64,000 nt of DNA from Pseudomonadales bacterium (lineage in GTDB: Bacteria > Pseudomonadota > Gammaproteobacteria > Pseudomonadales > Azotimanducaceae), in NCBI GenBank assembly GCA_028281005.1, contig JANQKS010000068.1, forward strand, positions 1 to 64,000. Reading direction: 5' to 3'. A model generated the notes under the pieces. It was not told the DNA's origin. It was given only the letters and a program-made list of their open reading frames with translations, and did not search any database. The position numbers and the translations under genes are program-made. Positions 25,569 to 34,529 of the stretch are shown here, piece by piece. Positions within the stretch are counted from its first letter, which is position 1. Each line of letters opens with the position of its first letter.

Positions 25569-27097
25569 TGAGTGCACAAGCCCAATCTAAACGTCAGCCT
25601 TTATCGACCAGCAGCGAGTGGACGTTTGAGCTGATTGAAACCTATGAACGCGAAATTGGTTTTCTGGCGGAGGAGTATGGGCTCGATACCTACGCCAACC
25701 AAATTGAGGTGATACGTTCTGAACAAATGCTGGATGCTTACGCATCCACCGGCATGCCGATTGGGTATCACCACTGGTCATATGGCAAACACTTTGTGGA
25801 AGCGGAACAAAACTACCAGCGTGGCCACATGGGTTTGGCGTATGAGATTGTCATCAATTCGGACCCGTGTATTGCCTATCTCATGGAAGAGAACACCATG
25901 ACCATGCAGGCTTTGGTCATTGCCCACGCCTGTTTTGGACACAACTCGTTTTTTAAAGGCAACTACATGTTCCGCACGTGGACCGATGCGGGGTCCATCG
26001 TGGACTACCTGGTATTTGCCCGGCAATACATTGCCCGCTGCGAAGAGCAGCACGGGGTAGAGGCCGTGGAAGAACTGCTGGACTCCTGCCACGCGCTGAT
26101 GAACTACGGCGTCGATCGTTATCGGCGCCCTTATCCGGTGAGCGCGGACGAAGAGCGCCAGCGCCAGGCCGAGCGTGAAGAGTATATCCAGCGCAACTTA
26201 AATGACCTGTGGCGTACCTTACCCAAGGCGGCTGAAGTGGATACCGCCACCGAGCAAGTATTTCCTGCAGAGCCGGAGGAAAACCTGCTGTACTTCATCG
26301 AAAAAAATGCGCCGCTGTTGGAATCCTGGCAGCGCGAAATTGTTCGCATTGTGCGCAAAATGGCGCAGTACTTCTATCCGCAGCGTCAGACCCAGGTTAT
26401 GAACGAAGGCTGGGCCAGCTTTTGGCACTATACCCTGCTTAGTACGCTATACGACCGCGGCATGGTCACCGACGGCTTCATGATGGAGTTTCTCGCCTCG
26501 CACACTTCGGTGTTGACCCAACTGCCGTTTAATCACCCGGCTTACAACGGCATCAATCCTTATGCCTTGGGGTTTGCCGTCTACAGTGACTTAAGGCGAA
26601 TGTGTGAAGCGCCGACAGACGAAGACCGCGAGTGGTTTCCGGACATAGCCGGTGGCAACTGGCACGAAGTTTTACACTGCGCCATGCGCGACTTTAAAGA
26701 CGAAAGTTTTGTGCTGCAGTTTCTCTCCCCCAAAGTCATGCGCGACTTAAAATTGTTTTCGGTCGTGGACGATGACAGCGACGATGCGCTGCTGGTGAGC
26801 GCCATTCACAATGACGGCGGCTACCGTGAAGTGCGCGCTCTGCTGGCCAGTCAATACAACATGGGTGACAAGGAACCCAACATCCAAGTGGTGAAGGTGG
26901 ATCTTAACGGCGATCGCAGCTTGACCCTTCACCACAACCAGTTTGAACGCCGCCCCATGGGTGCTTCCACAGACGAGGTGTTAAAACACGTACATCGGCT
27001 GTGGAAGTTCCCGGTTTATCTGGATTCCTACTGGCAGGGGCAGGTGACCGAAAGCTACCAGATGCCTAAAGCGCAGGAGCCGGCTGGCTCGTCGTGA
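25568..27097 (+). CDS. spoVR: SpoVR/YcgB family protein
   Basis: The 509-residue protein is a full-length SpoVR homologue with the hallmarks HHWSYGKHF, HACFGHNSFFKGNYMF and MNEGWASFWHYTLL near 285. The biochemical role is not settled; in Bacillus it affects spore cortex, and in Gram-negatives it follows yeaG-yeaH. Its 3' end overlaps the 3' end of the convergent anti-sigma gene by 32 bp, and no terminator is visible in between. Confidence 0.96.
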   Translation: MSAQAQSKRQPLSTSSEWTFELIETYEREIGFLAEEYGLDTYANQIEVIRSEQMLDAYASTGMPIGYHHWSYGKHFVEAEQNYQRGHMGLAYEIVINSDPCIAYLMEENTMTMQALVIAHACFGHNSFFKGNYMFRTWTDAGSIVDYLVFARQYIARCEEQHGVEAVEELLDSCHALMNYGVDRYRRPYPVSADEERQRQAEREEYIQRNLNDLWRTLPKAAEVDTATEQVFPAEPEENLLYFIEKNAPLLESWQREIVRIVRKMAQYFYPQRQTQVMNEGWASFWHYTLLSTLYDRGMVTDGFMMEFLASHTSVLTQLPFNHPAYNGINPYALGFAVYSDLRRMCEAPTDEDREWFPDIAGGNWHEVLHCAMRDFKDESFVLQFLSPKVMRDLKLFSVVDDDSDDALLVSAIHNDGGYREVRALLASQYNMGDKEPNIQVVKVDLNGDRSLTLHHNQFERRPMGASTDEVLKHVHRLWKFPVYLDSYWQGQVTESYQMPKAQEPAGSS

Positions 27098-28724
27098 TGC
27101 GAAAGAGATATTGCACCAGTAAGCCAAGCCCCAGGATCATCAATACAAAACCGATAATGCCGCCGATGAATGGCAAGTTCACCACGACGGTGACCAGCAA
27201 CAAACCGACAATGAGTGTTTGCGGCACACTGTCGTTTTCCGGCATCAGCATACGCCCAATAGCGGATCCCACCACAATTTGGGTGAGGTAAAGGCCCAAC
27301 ATCCACACGCCAACAAGAATCAGCGCAATCGGTATGCCGATCAGCGTGATCGCGATGATCAACGCGGCAATCGGCACGCTGATCAGGGCTAACAAACCAA
27401 CCCCCGCGGATTTCAAACCTTCCACACCGGCGCCGATAGACAAGCGGCCGAGGCTAGGCACTAAGGTCAGCAGAACCCAGCCCACCAAGAAGGCGCCAAT
27501 GAGTTGCGCAATTTGCCATAAGTAAAACTCCAGCTCGGTGTATTCATTCCGGGGCTGCATTTCATCCGGCATGTCGAGGAATTCGATGGTTCCGCCCACT
27601 TGCGCCGAGTCTGCGCGGTACAAACGGTCTTCATCTTCCGTGCGAAAGCGTACGTTGCCGGCGACGTTGGCATTGCTGAGTAGGCGCAAGCGCCCCGCAA
27701 AAGCTTCCAAGTCGGCACCGACTGTGCCGTTTAATTCAACGTTTTCGCAGAGCGCAGTGAGGTCTTTGGTCACCGTGCCTTCGACACTGACACTTTCCCC
27801 GGCAAACGTGGCGTTTTTAAGGATGCTACTGCCGCTGCCCAGGGTGACGCTTTCGCCGGCGACCCACGCATCACCGTTGATGGTGGCGCCATTGATGCTG
27901 AACGCGGACGACCCGCCAATGACACTGCCGGCAACGTCGCCGCGAATGTTGATGTCTTCTGCAAAAGTCACCACGTTGCCACCCACAGACCCGGCGATGT
28001 CAATGGATTGACCCACCGCAATAAGGCTGCCGGTGATGGTGCCTTCCACCACCACACTTTCCGCCGCGACCACCAGGGTATCGTCGATGGTCTCCGTGGC
28101 GGCGATGACAATCACGTCGTCGTCCTGCCTGATCTCTAGGGCGCTGGCGGGTGCGGGCACCACCATCACTGCCAGCAGCGCAACACACACGCACAAGCAC
28201 AAGTTGACGCTGGAGTGGGGGCGTGGGCGCTTCCACCACACGACCACAGCGGCAAGTGCCGCCACGGTGACCACTATGAGTCCAAGGTAGGTATCTAACA
28301 TGGCTGTTCCCTCGGTGATTAAATAAAGTACGGCGGCACTGGAGAGTGCATAGACGTCCGGTAGGTAAATTGATGTGAACCAAGTTGCGGCGTTGAGAAC
28401 CATCTCGCCGAAAATTGTCTTCCATAAAAATTGGCCGAGCCAAATGGCCAGGCCGGTGGCGACGTTGGCCAGGGCAAAGTTGCGTAAGCTCACGGGCCGC
28501 GAAAACTTGGGGATCTCCATGGTGCTGTCCGTATCCATGGACATAGCGGTATTTAAGTACTCGCTGGTGGTGCGCAAGCCCGCAAGTTGAGCCTGTTGTT
28601 CTACGGAGGATTCGATGCGGGCTTGTAACGCTTCTGCCTCGGCCCCGCTCAACGCGCCGTCTGCGAGCATCGACAGTTCCAATAGAGTAGGGCGGGTAGG
28701 CCGGGTAGGGCGCTCTTCGCTCAT
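27066..28724 (-). CDS. Anti-sigma factor-like membrane protein with bactofilin-like beta-helix
   Basis: The 552-residue protein starts with a short zinc-less anti-sigma-like helical part (LLELSMLADGALSGAEAEAL, residues 10-60). Two or three membrane segments follow (about 85-160), then a loop with a signal-like segment near 190. Residues 205-360 form a polymer-forming beta-helix with repeats such as VVVEGTITGSLIAVGQSI and GNVVTFAEDINIRGDVAGS. Four more hydrophobic segments lie at 390-545. The start overlaps the stop of the ECF sigma gene by 4 bp. I infer that it holds that sigma factor at the membrane and responds to envelope state. The fusion of regulator and beta-helix is notable. Confidence 0.82.
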   Translation of the reverse strand: MSEERPTRPTRPTLLELSMLADGALSGAEAEALQARIESSVEQQAQLAGLRTTSEYLNTAMSMDTDSTMEIPKFSRPVSLRNFALANVATGLAIWLGQFLWKTIFGEMVLNAATWFTSIYLPDVYALSSAAVLYLITEGTAMLDTYLGLIVVTVAALAAVVVWWKRPRPHSSVNLCLCVCVALLAVMVVPAPASALEIRQDDDVIVIAATETIDDTLVVAAESVVVEGTITGSLIAVGQSIDIAGSVGGNVVTFAEDINIRGDVAGSVIGGSSAFSINGATINGDAWVAGESVTLGSGSSILKNATFAGESVSVEGTVTKDLTALCENVELNGTVGADLEAFAGRLRLLSNANVAGNVRFRTEDEDRLYRADSAQVGGTIEFLDMPDEMQPRNEYTELEFYLWQIAQLIGAFLVGWVLLTLVPSLGRLSIGAGVEGLKSAGVGLLALISVPIAALIIAITLIGIPIALILVGVWMLGLYLTQIVVGSAIGRMLMPENDSVPQTLIVGLLLVTVVVNLPFIGGIIGFVLMILGLGLLVQYLFRITTSQPAPAL

Positions 28725-29251
28725 GACTGGCTGGGCTCCGGGGTTTGTTGCTCGATGAGGTGGCGCAATTGTTGTTTGGCGCGCAGCACCAGGACGCCGA
28801 CGTGGTTGCGGCTGATCTCCAGCTGGGCGGCGATGTCGTCGTAGCTGGATTGGTTGAAGTAGGCCAACACCAACGGCACGCGGTACTTTTCCGGTAGCTG
28901 GGTAATGGCCTGGTTGACCAGGGCGACGTTTTCCATGGACAGCACGTCTTCTAAGATGCCGGGATTGTCTGCTTCAAGCTGATCCAGTTCGTCTGCTTCG
29001 TCGCCGAACAGTGCTTCTGAGCGCGTACGTTTGCGTAACACGTCGATGCAATGATGATTGGCGATGGCAGCGATCCATTGCCAGAACGGCTGCTCTGATT
29101 TGTATTTATTGAAATTTTTGTAAGCCCGCATAAATACTTCTTGCGTGGCGTCCTCCGCCTGTTGAGGTGAATTCAACAAACGGCGACACAGCCCGAACAC
29201 TCGAACGTAGTATTCTCTGTAGAGAATTTCGAAAGCTGCGTTGTTCGCCAC
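28721..29251 (-). CDS. ECF-type RNA polymerase sigma factor
   Basis: The 176-residue protein has sigma region 2 (SPQQAEDATQEVFMRAYKNF, WQWIAAIANHHCIDVLRKR) and region 4 (LPEKYRVPLVLAYFNQSSYD, then a helix-turn-helix DDIAAQLEISRNHVGVLVLR). It starts at GTG 29251 with a GGAAAA stretch before it. It overlaps its presumed anti-sigma by 4 bp. Its promoter should lie in 29252-29355 and may be self-activated, but I see no clear ECF consensus. Confidence 0.95.
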   Translation of the reverse strand: MANNAAFEILYREYYVRVFGLCRRLLNSPQQAEDATQEVFMRAYKNFNKYKSEQPFWQWIAAIANHHCIDVLRKRTRSEALFGDEADELDQLEADNPGILEDVLSMENVALVNQAITQLPEKYRVPLVLAYFNQSSYDDIAAQLEISRNHVGVLVLRAKQQLRHLIEQQTPEPSQS

Positions 29252-29355
29252 GTAGTTTTCCGTTGTCTTAGTCGGTATTACGTGCGGGGGCGGGATTTAT
29301 TACAAAACAGTGCGAGAGAGTCTGAATTAGGTGAATAATCGCTCCGCAAAACGCA

Positions 29356-29379
29356 CAAAGCCCAGCGAGCTGGGCTTTG
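29356..29379. terminator. Perfect 10-bp hairpin terminator
   Basis: CAAAGCCCAG, a CGAG loop and CTGGGCTTTG form a perfect stem. It lies 21 bp after the stop of the copper monooxygenase gene on the minus strand and would end that transcript. The minus strand continues with TGCGTTTTGC, a modest T-rich tail. Confidence 0.78.
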
Positions 29380-29399
29380 CGGCTTGATTGAAAGGGCTG

Positions 29400-31127
29400 T
29401 TAGTCGATGCCGGCTAACGCATCACCATCTGCGCTTTCCACCTCGCGGTAGCTGATGGCGCCAAAGATCATTTCATCCCAGGATTGTTGGCCCCAGGTAA
29501 CCTCGCGGCTGGGGTCTGGATTGGCCGGATTTTGCGCTGAGTTGTCCCACCAGTTGGTGTACACGATCTGCGTCCCTGCGGGCACAAACTTCGGCTCTTG
29601 CAAGCGGTACGTGGTTTGCCAGTTGAAATCGTAATTTGGCACGTTCAACAGAATCTCCCGGCTGCCATCAGGATAGATGGCCTCAAACTTGGCTGCTTTG
29701 CCGCGGTAGTGTGAGTGGGGCAGGATGCTGTACACCAACGCGTCTGTTTTAAACTCACGCACGGCCTTTTCAGCGTGGGCTTTGGCATGCGGCGGGATCT
29801 TCAGCCGCCCATTCGCCAGGATCATCGTATTGATCTTGTGCTCCGGCTCGGCTTCGTGGAAATAGATGCCAATTTGCGAGTGATCGGTGCTTGGCTTGCC
29901 GCTGGTGGTGTAGTGCATCTGAAATTCGATGGTGGCACCGGCGGGCAGGAAAGTCCCAGTGTTGTCCGGTAATTGCCGTGGCTCCATACCCGGTACATAG
30001 CCGGCCAAGCCGCCGCTGGGGCCGTTCCGGGAAATACGCCCTTTACGTGGCCCTTCGGTTTCTATCATGCCAAAGCGAGTGATGACATGATGCAGCACCG
30101 CGCGATCACCGGGACGGATTTGTGAAGCGCGCACCCACATGTCTTTATCCATCGGATTGGTGACGTACTTATATTGGTAGTCGACCACACCGGTGGCGGG
30201 TACGTCCGTGAATGGGATGTCGATGACCAAATCGGGCTCACCCAGGTCACCCCAGGCGGGGCGCGTGGTGACGAGATCTTGCAATGGGTCTTTGCCTTCG
30301 CCGCGCGGCGCACCAGCGTCTATCCAGCTGACCAGGGTTTGCAATTCGTCGACCGTCATAGAACGGTCATTGGCCCAGTGGCCTACTTCGGGATCGGCGT
30401 GCCATGGCGGCATACGTTGGGTCAGCAGCACTTCGCGAATCATCAGCGCAAAACCACGCACCATATTGTGATCGCTCATGGCCCAAGGACCGATGCCACC
30501 GGGACGATGGCAGCTGACACAATTCTCCGCCAGCATCGGCGCGATGGTCTCTGCATAGGAAATCTGACTGCCGTCGGCATCGGGGTAGTCGATGGCGCAG
30601 CCGTCAACCGCAGTGGTGGTGTGCGAAATGTCTGTGCCGCTGGCCAAGCCGGCGACGGCAGCTTGCAGACCTGCACCGCTGTCACCGCGGTAGGCGATGG
30701 TCCAGCTTTGCGGATCAATCACGATGGCTTCGCCGGCGGTATGTAAACCCAACGTTCGCCCCACCAATTGCGCATCGTCCAGCAGAACGGGGGGCGGCGC
30801 GTCTAATGCTTGTGCTGCGCGGCGCACGCTGACGCGATCGTCATACAAGCTGGAATTAATCATAAACGTCTGCACGCTGTCGCCGTGTTGTTGCGCCACG
30901 CTCTGTAGATTGGCTTGTGCGTCAGCAACCGCGTCGCAGTGGCTGTCTTGGGTCAATAACACCACTGCTTGTTTGTCACTGAAGTAGTACAAGTGGTGGG
31001 ATCCGCCCTGATGATCCATCAGGCGGAAGTTGCCTACGCGATCCCCCGGCTGCAAAGCCATGGCGGAGGCGCAGAAAAAAGTGGTTGCAGCGGTCACCGC
31101 GGCAATCAGGTGTCGTGAAGTCATCAT
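29400..31127 (-). CDS. Exported redoxin-cytochrome c-copper type II monooxygenase fusion, copy A
   Basis: The 575-residue protein has a signal peptide (residues 1-24), a redoxin-like domain (25-165), a cytochrome c haem site CVSCH at 203-207 with RPGGIGPW after it, and a C-terminal copper type II monooxygenase-like domain with VLHHVI, MHYTTSG and HSHYRGK as copper-ligand blocks. By family it would hydroxylate an organic substrate in the periplasm with electrons passed through the haem. The substrate is unknown. A second copy of the same architecture is encoded at 41132-42904. The hairpin at 29356-29379 follows it. Confidence 0.88.
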   Translation of the reverse strand: MMTSRHLIAAVTAATTFFCASAMALQPGDRVGNFRLMDHQGGSHHLYYFSDKQAVVLLTQDSHCDAVADAQANLQSVAQQHGDSVQTFMINSSLYDDRVSVRRAAQALDAPPPVLLDDAQLVGRTLGLHTAGEAIVIDPQSWTIAYRGDSGAGLQAAVAGLASGTDISHTTTAVDGCAIDYPDADGSQISYAETIAPMLAENCVSCHRPGGIGPWAMSDHNMVRGFALMIREVLLTQRMPPWHADPEVGHWANDRSMTVDELQTLVSWIDAGAPRGEGKDPLQDLVTTRPAWGDLGEPDLVIDIPFTDVPATGVVDYQYKYVTNPMDKDMWVRASQIRPGDRAVLHHVITRFGMIETEGPRKGRISRNGPSGGLAGYVPGMEPRQLPDNTGTFLPAGATIEFQMHYTTSGKPSTDHSQIGIYFHEAEPEHKINTMILANGRLKIPPHAKAHAEKAVREFKTDALVYSILPHSHYRGKAAKFEAIYPDGSREILLNVPNYDFNWQTTYRLQEPKFVPAGTQIVYTNWWDNSAQNPANPDPSREVTWGQQSWDEMIFGAISYREVESADGDALAGID

Positions 31128-31432
31128 GACGCTTCTCTCCCGGAAATGTCAGGCTTTGAGCCTAAAGTGTCCTCCGCTTCGGGGCAATCGATTAGTTGAG
31201 CGTGCGTTGCAGCCAATCGATCTATCCTCAGCTCGCTGAGCCATTCTTGTCTCCTCTTGTTTGCAATTGTCACAATCGCTTTCAAAAGGATAGCTCGGTG
31301 GCTCAGCTCTTAAAGCCACCACAAAATTTACAGAAAGAAAGAAGGATGCACTACCTTGCGTGCCGCGTTCCATAGTTCAAAAATTACAGTGATTATGGCA
31401 GCCACAAAAACTCTATGAGGGAGAACTAGAAT
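31128..31432. other. Intergenic stretch at the left border of the accessory island
   Basis: About 305 bp separate the divergent copper monooxygenase and ankyrin genes. I see no gene, repeat or insertion-sequence end. The composition shifts to AT-rich from about 31260 on, which marks the island boundary. A GAGGGAGAA ribosome-binding site lies at its right end. Confidence 0.5.
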
Positions 31433-32206
31433 ATGTCTTTTTGGCGCAATCTTTTTGGAGGGTATAAATCGTCGGCAGAACCTGAACTCGACCCTATTTT
31501 TGAAGACATAGACGAATGCAGAGGGATGTTCAGTTTTGAACAGTTGCAAAAGGCGAGGGCACAATGGTTGAGTGACTATGAAGACCCGCCACGACCGGAG
31601 ACGCGGGAATTTGCCAAGGAGGTCTTCAATTCACCAGTTGATGAGTCAAAGTGTATAGAGCTTCTAGAAGCTGGCGCAAATCCCAATGTTAGGGCTGGTG
31701 TCGTGCCTACAGGCCTTAATTTAGCTTGTGAGCATGGCCGTTTGGAACTGGTCAAAGCAATGCTGAAACATGGGGCTTTTCCTGATCAGCAGGGAAGTTA
31801 TGAAGACACTTCGCTCTGTATTGCGTTGAGTGAAGGTCATTCTGATATAGCGATGATGCTTATTGAGGCTGGCGCAAATGTGAACACGACTGGAAACAGT
31901 CGACTTACACCACTAATTATTGCTGCTTCCAATGGGAATAATTCTTTTGTTAAGGAACTGATAGACAGGGGGGCTGATGCAGAGTACCGAGTTCCCGCAC
32001 AGTATCGGGGAATGAACGCCGAGGAAACAGCCGAACATCGTGACCACAAGAGCACGGCGAATCTAATACGGAAATTGAAATCTCAACAAGAACCTGCTGT
32101 GAGGATAAATCACGGTGCCAAATATCCTGATTATGGTGATGAGTACCACGATGAGTTTTTTGATGCTCGATGCCATATGGTCGACGTAGATTTGCCAAGG
32201 GACTGA
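31433..32206 (+). CDS. Ankyrin-repeat protein
   Basis: The 257-residue cytoplasmic protein has four ankyrin repeats at about 80-200, with the usual L-L-E-A-G-A-N-P/V-N turns (IELLEAGANPNVRAGV, MLIEAGANVNTTGN, ELIDRGADAEYRVP). There is no signal peptide. The N terminus (SFWRNLFGGYKSSAEPELD) and the acidic, Tyr/Asp-rich C terminus are unlike anything I recognise. Bacterial ankyrin proteins often serve as immunity or binding partners, but there is no toxin gene beside it. Base composition is AT-richer than the flanking core genes. Confidence 0.85.
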   Translation: MSFWRNLFGGYKSSAEPELDPIFEDIDECRGMFSFEQLQKARAQWLSDYEDPPRPETREFAKEVFNSPVDESKCIELLEAGANPNVRAGVVPTGLNLACEHGRLELVKAMLKHGAFPDQQGSYEDTSLCIALSEGHSDIAMMLIEAGANVNTTGNSRLTPLIIAASNGNNSFVKELIDRGADAEYRVPAQYRGMNAEETAEHRDHKSTANLIRKLKSQQEPAVRINHGAKYPDYGDEYHDEFFDARCHMVDVDLPRD

Positions 32207-32216
32207 GTAACGATGG

Positions 32217-32411
32217 GTAGCATCGCGTCTGTATCTGCCGCACGAGTGGACCGATGCCCCAGCCCGTTGCGAGAAAACGGGTGTGCCGGACGAGGTCACG
32301 TTCGCCACCAAGCCGACCTTGGCGATGGGTCAGATCGATGCGGCACTGGCTGCGGGTCACCCTGTTGGTACGGTGCTGGCCGATGCGGCTTACGGCGGAG
32401 AAACACAGTAG
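32217..32411 (+). mobile_element. IS701-family transposase fragment
   Basis: A 64-codon frame without a start reads RLYLPHEWTDAPARCEKTGV, PDEVTFATKPTLA and GTVLADAAYGGE. This is the internal DDE-transposase block of IS701-type enzymes, including the D of ADAAYG. Both sides of the transposase and both terminal repeats are missing. It begins 11 bp after the ankyrin gene and abuts the truncated gene that follows. Confidence 0.85.
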
Positions 32412-32976
32412 TACTAGAGAGTGCCAATAGTCTAACCAGCCGCGTCTTCTTTGATTACAGCTATGACACTGAGGGCCGCTTTGACAGTATTGCAATTACC
32501 AATGACGATACGGTTATTGTTTTGCCGTCTTCACCGTCTGTCGTAGTGCGAACAGATGTCAATAGTCGCAGCCTATCGAACTCAGAAGCGTGAATAACGC
32601 TGATGTTGTGCTGAACGTGCAAGGCTTAACCTATTCAGCCAGCGGCCAGCTTATCCGAGATCAGCGCAGCGATGACGGTAGCGATATTAACAGTACCTTT
32701 CGGGGCTTTGTTTACAACAACTCAAGTTGTGTCACAGACGAACTGGAAGGCAGAACCGATAGCGGCGGGCTTGTTAGCGAGGCAAATAGGAAAACGAACC
32801 AGTATGAGGGTGCAGACAATACGATTTCGGGTTCACAGTGGGATCAGGGCGATGACGGCTCTATCGAAGTTATCCTGACACTGCAAACAGAACGCGAAAC
32901 CTATATTCCGGTTGCTATTCTCGGTGTCCTGCCAGATACGCGCCTTATCGTACAAGCGCTGTTTTGCATACCCTAA
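32412..32976 (+). pseudogene. 5'-truncated gene of unknown function in two overlapping frames
   Basis: After the transposase fragment, one frame reads VLESANSLTSRVFFDYSYDT and ends at 32593. A second frame starts at GTG 32590 and runs 128 codons to 32976 (NNADVVLNVQGLTYSASGQL). The first part resembles a Rhs/YD-type strand (FDYSYDTEGRFDSIAI). The likeliest reading is one gene that lost its 5' end to the insertion element and gained a frameshift near 32590. A GTGA start-stop overlap also allows a coupled second protein. The family is not recognised. Confidence 0.55.
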
Positions 32977-33003
32977 AGACAATACCATTCAGGAGACAAT
33001 ACT

Positions 33004-33645
33004 ATGACAGGTAAAAAAGGCGGCATTTTTGCCGCCATTATTTTATACCCTGTGCTGAGCTTTACAGCGCTCGCAGAAGAAAAAAATACCACCGAGTTTT
33101 ACGGTAGTTTTGAAGATATGATGAGTATGATTGAAGAGTGTAAGCAATTTCTAAATGATCCCGAACTAAAAAGGGACGCTGCCAATTGTGCAGCAGGAGA
33201 GAGAATTGCGAGAATTATGAAAACACACGAAAGACCATTAACAGGTCGTCGCATCGAGCAGTTCTTAAAAGCACATGCGGCGGTGATGGCAAAAACATCT
33301 TTGACCCGCACTGAAACAGGAACCATTAACGATGTAAGTGGTTCACTGGTGCTATTGAAACGCGATGGCAATCCTCGTGGCGCTCAGATCAAGTATTTTG
33401 AACTGGATGATGGCACTGTTTATCTCTCATTCTGGCTACGGGATACAGGAAGTGATGATTGGATGAAGCGATGCAACAGCCGCGCTGCGCTTAAAGTACC
33501 AAAGCCGGATAAAAACTTGCGCGCCTTGTTAAAGAATGGTGACAAGATCGCGCTGCGCGGTATCCGCTACGAAACAGAAATTGATGAATTGCAGGGGCTA
33601 ACAAATACATCCTGTACGGCTGAAAGCTACACAGTTTTAAAATAG
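33004..33645 (+). CDS. Exported protein of unknown function
   Basis: The 213-residue product starts 9 bases after AGGAG. A signal peptide (residues 1-22, ending TALA) leads to a mature part with two Cys near the N terminus (EECKQFL, NCAAGER), one in MKRCNSRA and one in TSCTAE. The C-terminal third (DKNLRALLKNGDKIALRGIR) looks like an OB-type beta-barrel. I do not recognise the family. Composition is AT-rich as in its neighbours, consistent with transfer. Confidence 0.75.
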   Translation: MTGKKGGIFAAIILYPVLSFTALAEEKNTTEFYGSFEDMMSMIEECKQFLNDPELKRDAANCAAGERIARIMKTHERPLTGRRIEQFLKAHAAVMAKTSLTRTETGTINDVSGSLVLLKRDGNPRGAQIKYFELDDGTVYLSFWLRDTGSDDWMKRCNSRAALKVPKPDKNLRALLKNGDKIALRGIRYETEIDELQGLTNTSCTAESYTVLK

Positions 33646-33688
33646 CGCTGTTCTTATAAATTTCAGAAATTAATTTTATAAGGAGTAA

Positions 33689-34171
33689 ATGATGCGTGGT
33701 TCAATTCTCTGCTTGGCACACCTCCTAATTTTTTCGTTATTCACGACCAATACTATCGCCCAAAGTGCGGGTGCTACTGATATACAAAAGAAAGAAGCAG
33801 AAGAAATTTTTTCTTGGTGCGAGGAAAAGTCAGATGTTAACCGATATATGACATGTGATTGTTTGGTTTCTGAGTACCTGGAAAAACGTATTGAACTTGG
33901 CCCTACTGCATCCCGCTTCGATATTCTTGGCGAGTTACAAGGACGCTGTAAAAACGTTTCTGGCACTATAGAGCGAGAACACACTTTATGTATTCAAGAA
34001 TCTGGCTTTGCGGACACTGGCGGCTATGAGCTCAAGCCATATTGTGAATGTTATGCGCATCGATGGGGCAAGCTTTTTGAAGAGCATACAGGCAAATTAG
34101 ATGGCCGCGCAAAAAGTCAAATGCGTGTGGATTCAAAAATATATTGCCACAAAGCAGAGGCGTATAACTAA
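33689..34171 (+). CDS. Cys-rich exported protein of unknown function
   Basis: The 160-residue product follows AAGGAG by 3-6 bases. It has a signal peptide (residues 1-25, ending TIAQ). The mature part carries eight Cys (EIFSWCEEK, MTCDCLV, GRCKNV, TLCIQE, PYCECY, YCHKAE), so it should be a disulfide-stabilised helical protein of the periplasm. I do not recognise the family. It is preceded by an AT-rich gap of 43 bp from the previous exported protein and may be co-transcribed with it. Confidence 0.75.
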   Translation: MMRGSILCLAHLLIFSLFTTNTIAQSAGATDIQKKEAEEIFSWCEEKSDVNRYMTCDCLVSEYLEKRIELGPTASRFDILGELQGRCKNVSGTIEREHTLCIQESGFADTGGYELKPYCECYAHRWGKLFEEHTGKLDGRAKSQMRVDSKIYCHKAEAYN

Positions 34172-34189
34172 GAAAATCCGTTATAAAGG

Positions 34190-34358
34190 CTATCTATTTA
34201 CTGACGCTGTCGGAAGCTCCGGTACCGGCACGCCCGATTCCGCCTCTTTCAAGATCGCAAAGATCTGTGCTTCTGTATGTCTGCCTTTCTTCATCCGTAG
34301 AATCTCCTGCTATTGAAAATCCTACTTCTAACCTCCCTTAATTTCCGGGGGGATTACA
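34190..34358 (-). mobile_element. IS3-family end with start of OrfA (remnant)
   Basis: On the minus strand the segment begins TGTAATCCCCCCGGAAATTA, a typical IS3-group terminal repeat, followed by a GGAG site and an ATG at 34294. The first 26 codons (MKKGRHTEAQIFAILKEAES, GVPVPELP) are the helix-turn-helix start of OrfA. The match then stops and the frame ends at 34190. The rest of the element is gone. Confidence 0.88.
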
Positions 34359-34363
34359 CGCCC

Positions 34364-34459
34364 ATGACTACACAACCGCGGTTTCCTCCCCTGGACGTTA
34401 TTCAACACCTGCCTCACCAACAACAAACTTATTGGGCTATCCCATCAGCAGGTGTCTAA
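34364..34459 (+). other. 31-codon open frame of unclear origin
   Basis: Just outside the IS3 end, an ATG opens MTTQPRFPPLDVIQHLPHQQ, followed by QTYWAIPSAGV and a stop. It has protein-like composition, so it may be the remaining start of a gene disrupted by the insertion. No family is recognised. Confidence 0.25.
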
Positions 34460-34529
34460 TAACGCTAACCAGGAGCAGCCGTTCATAACTTCATGTAACC
34501 TCATCAACTACTTCATCGCACGAGAAGAA

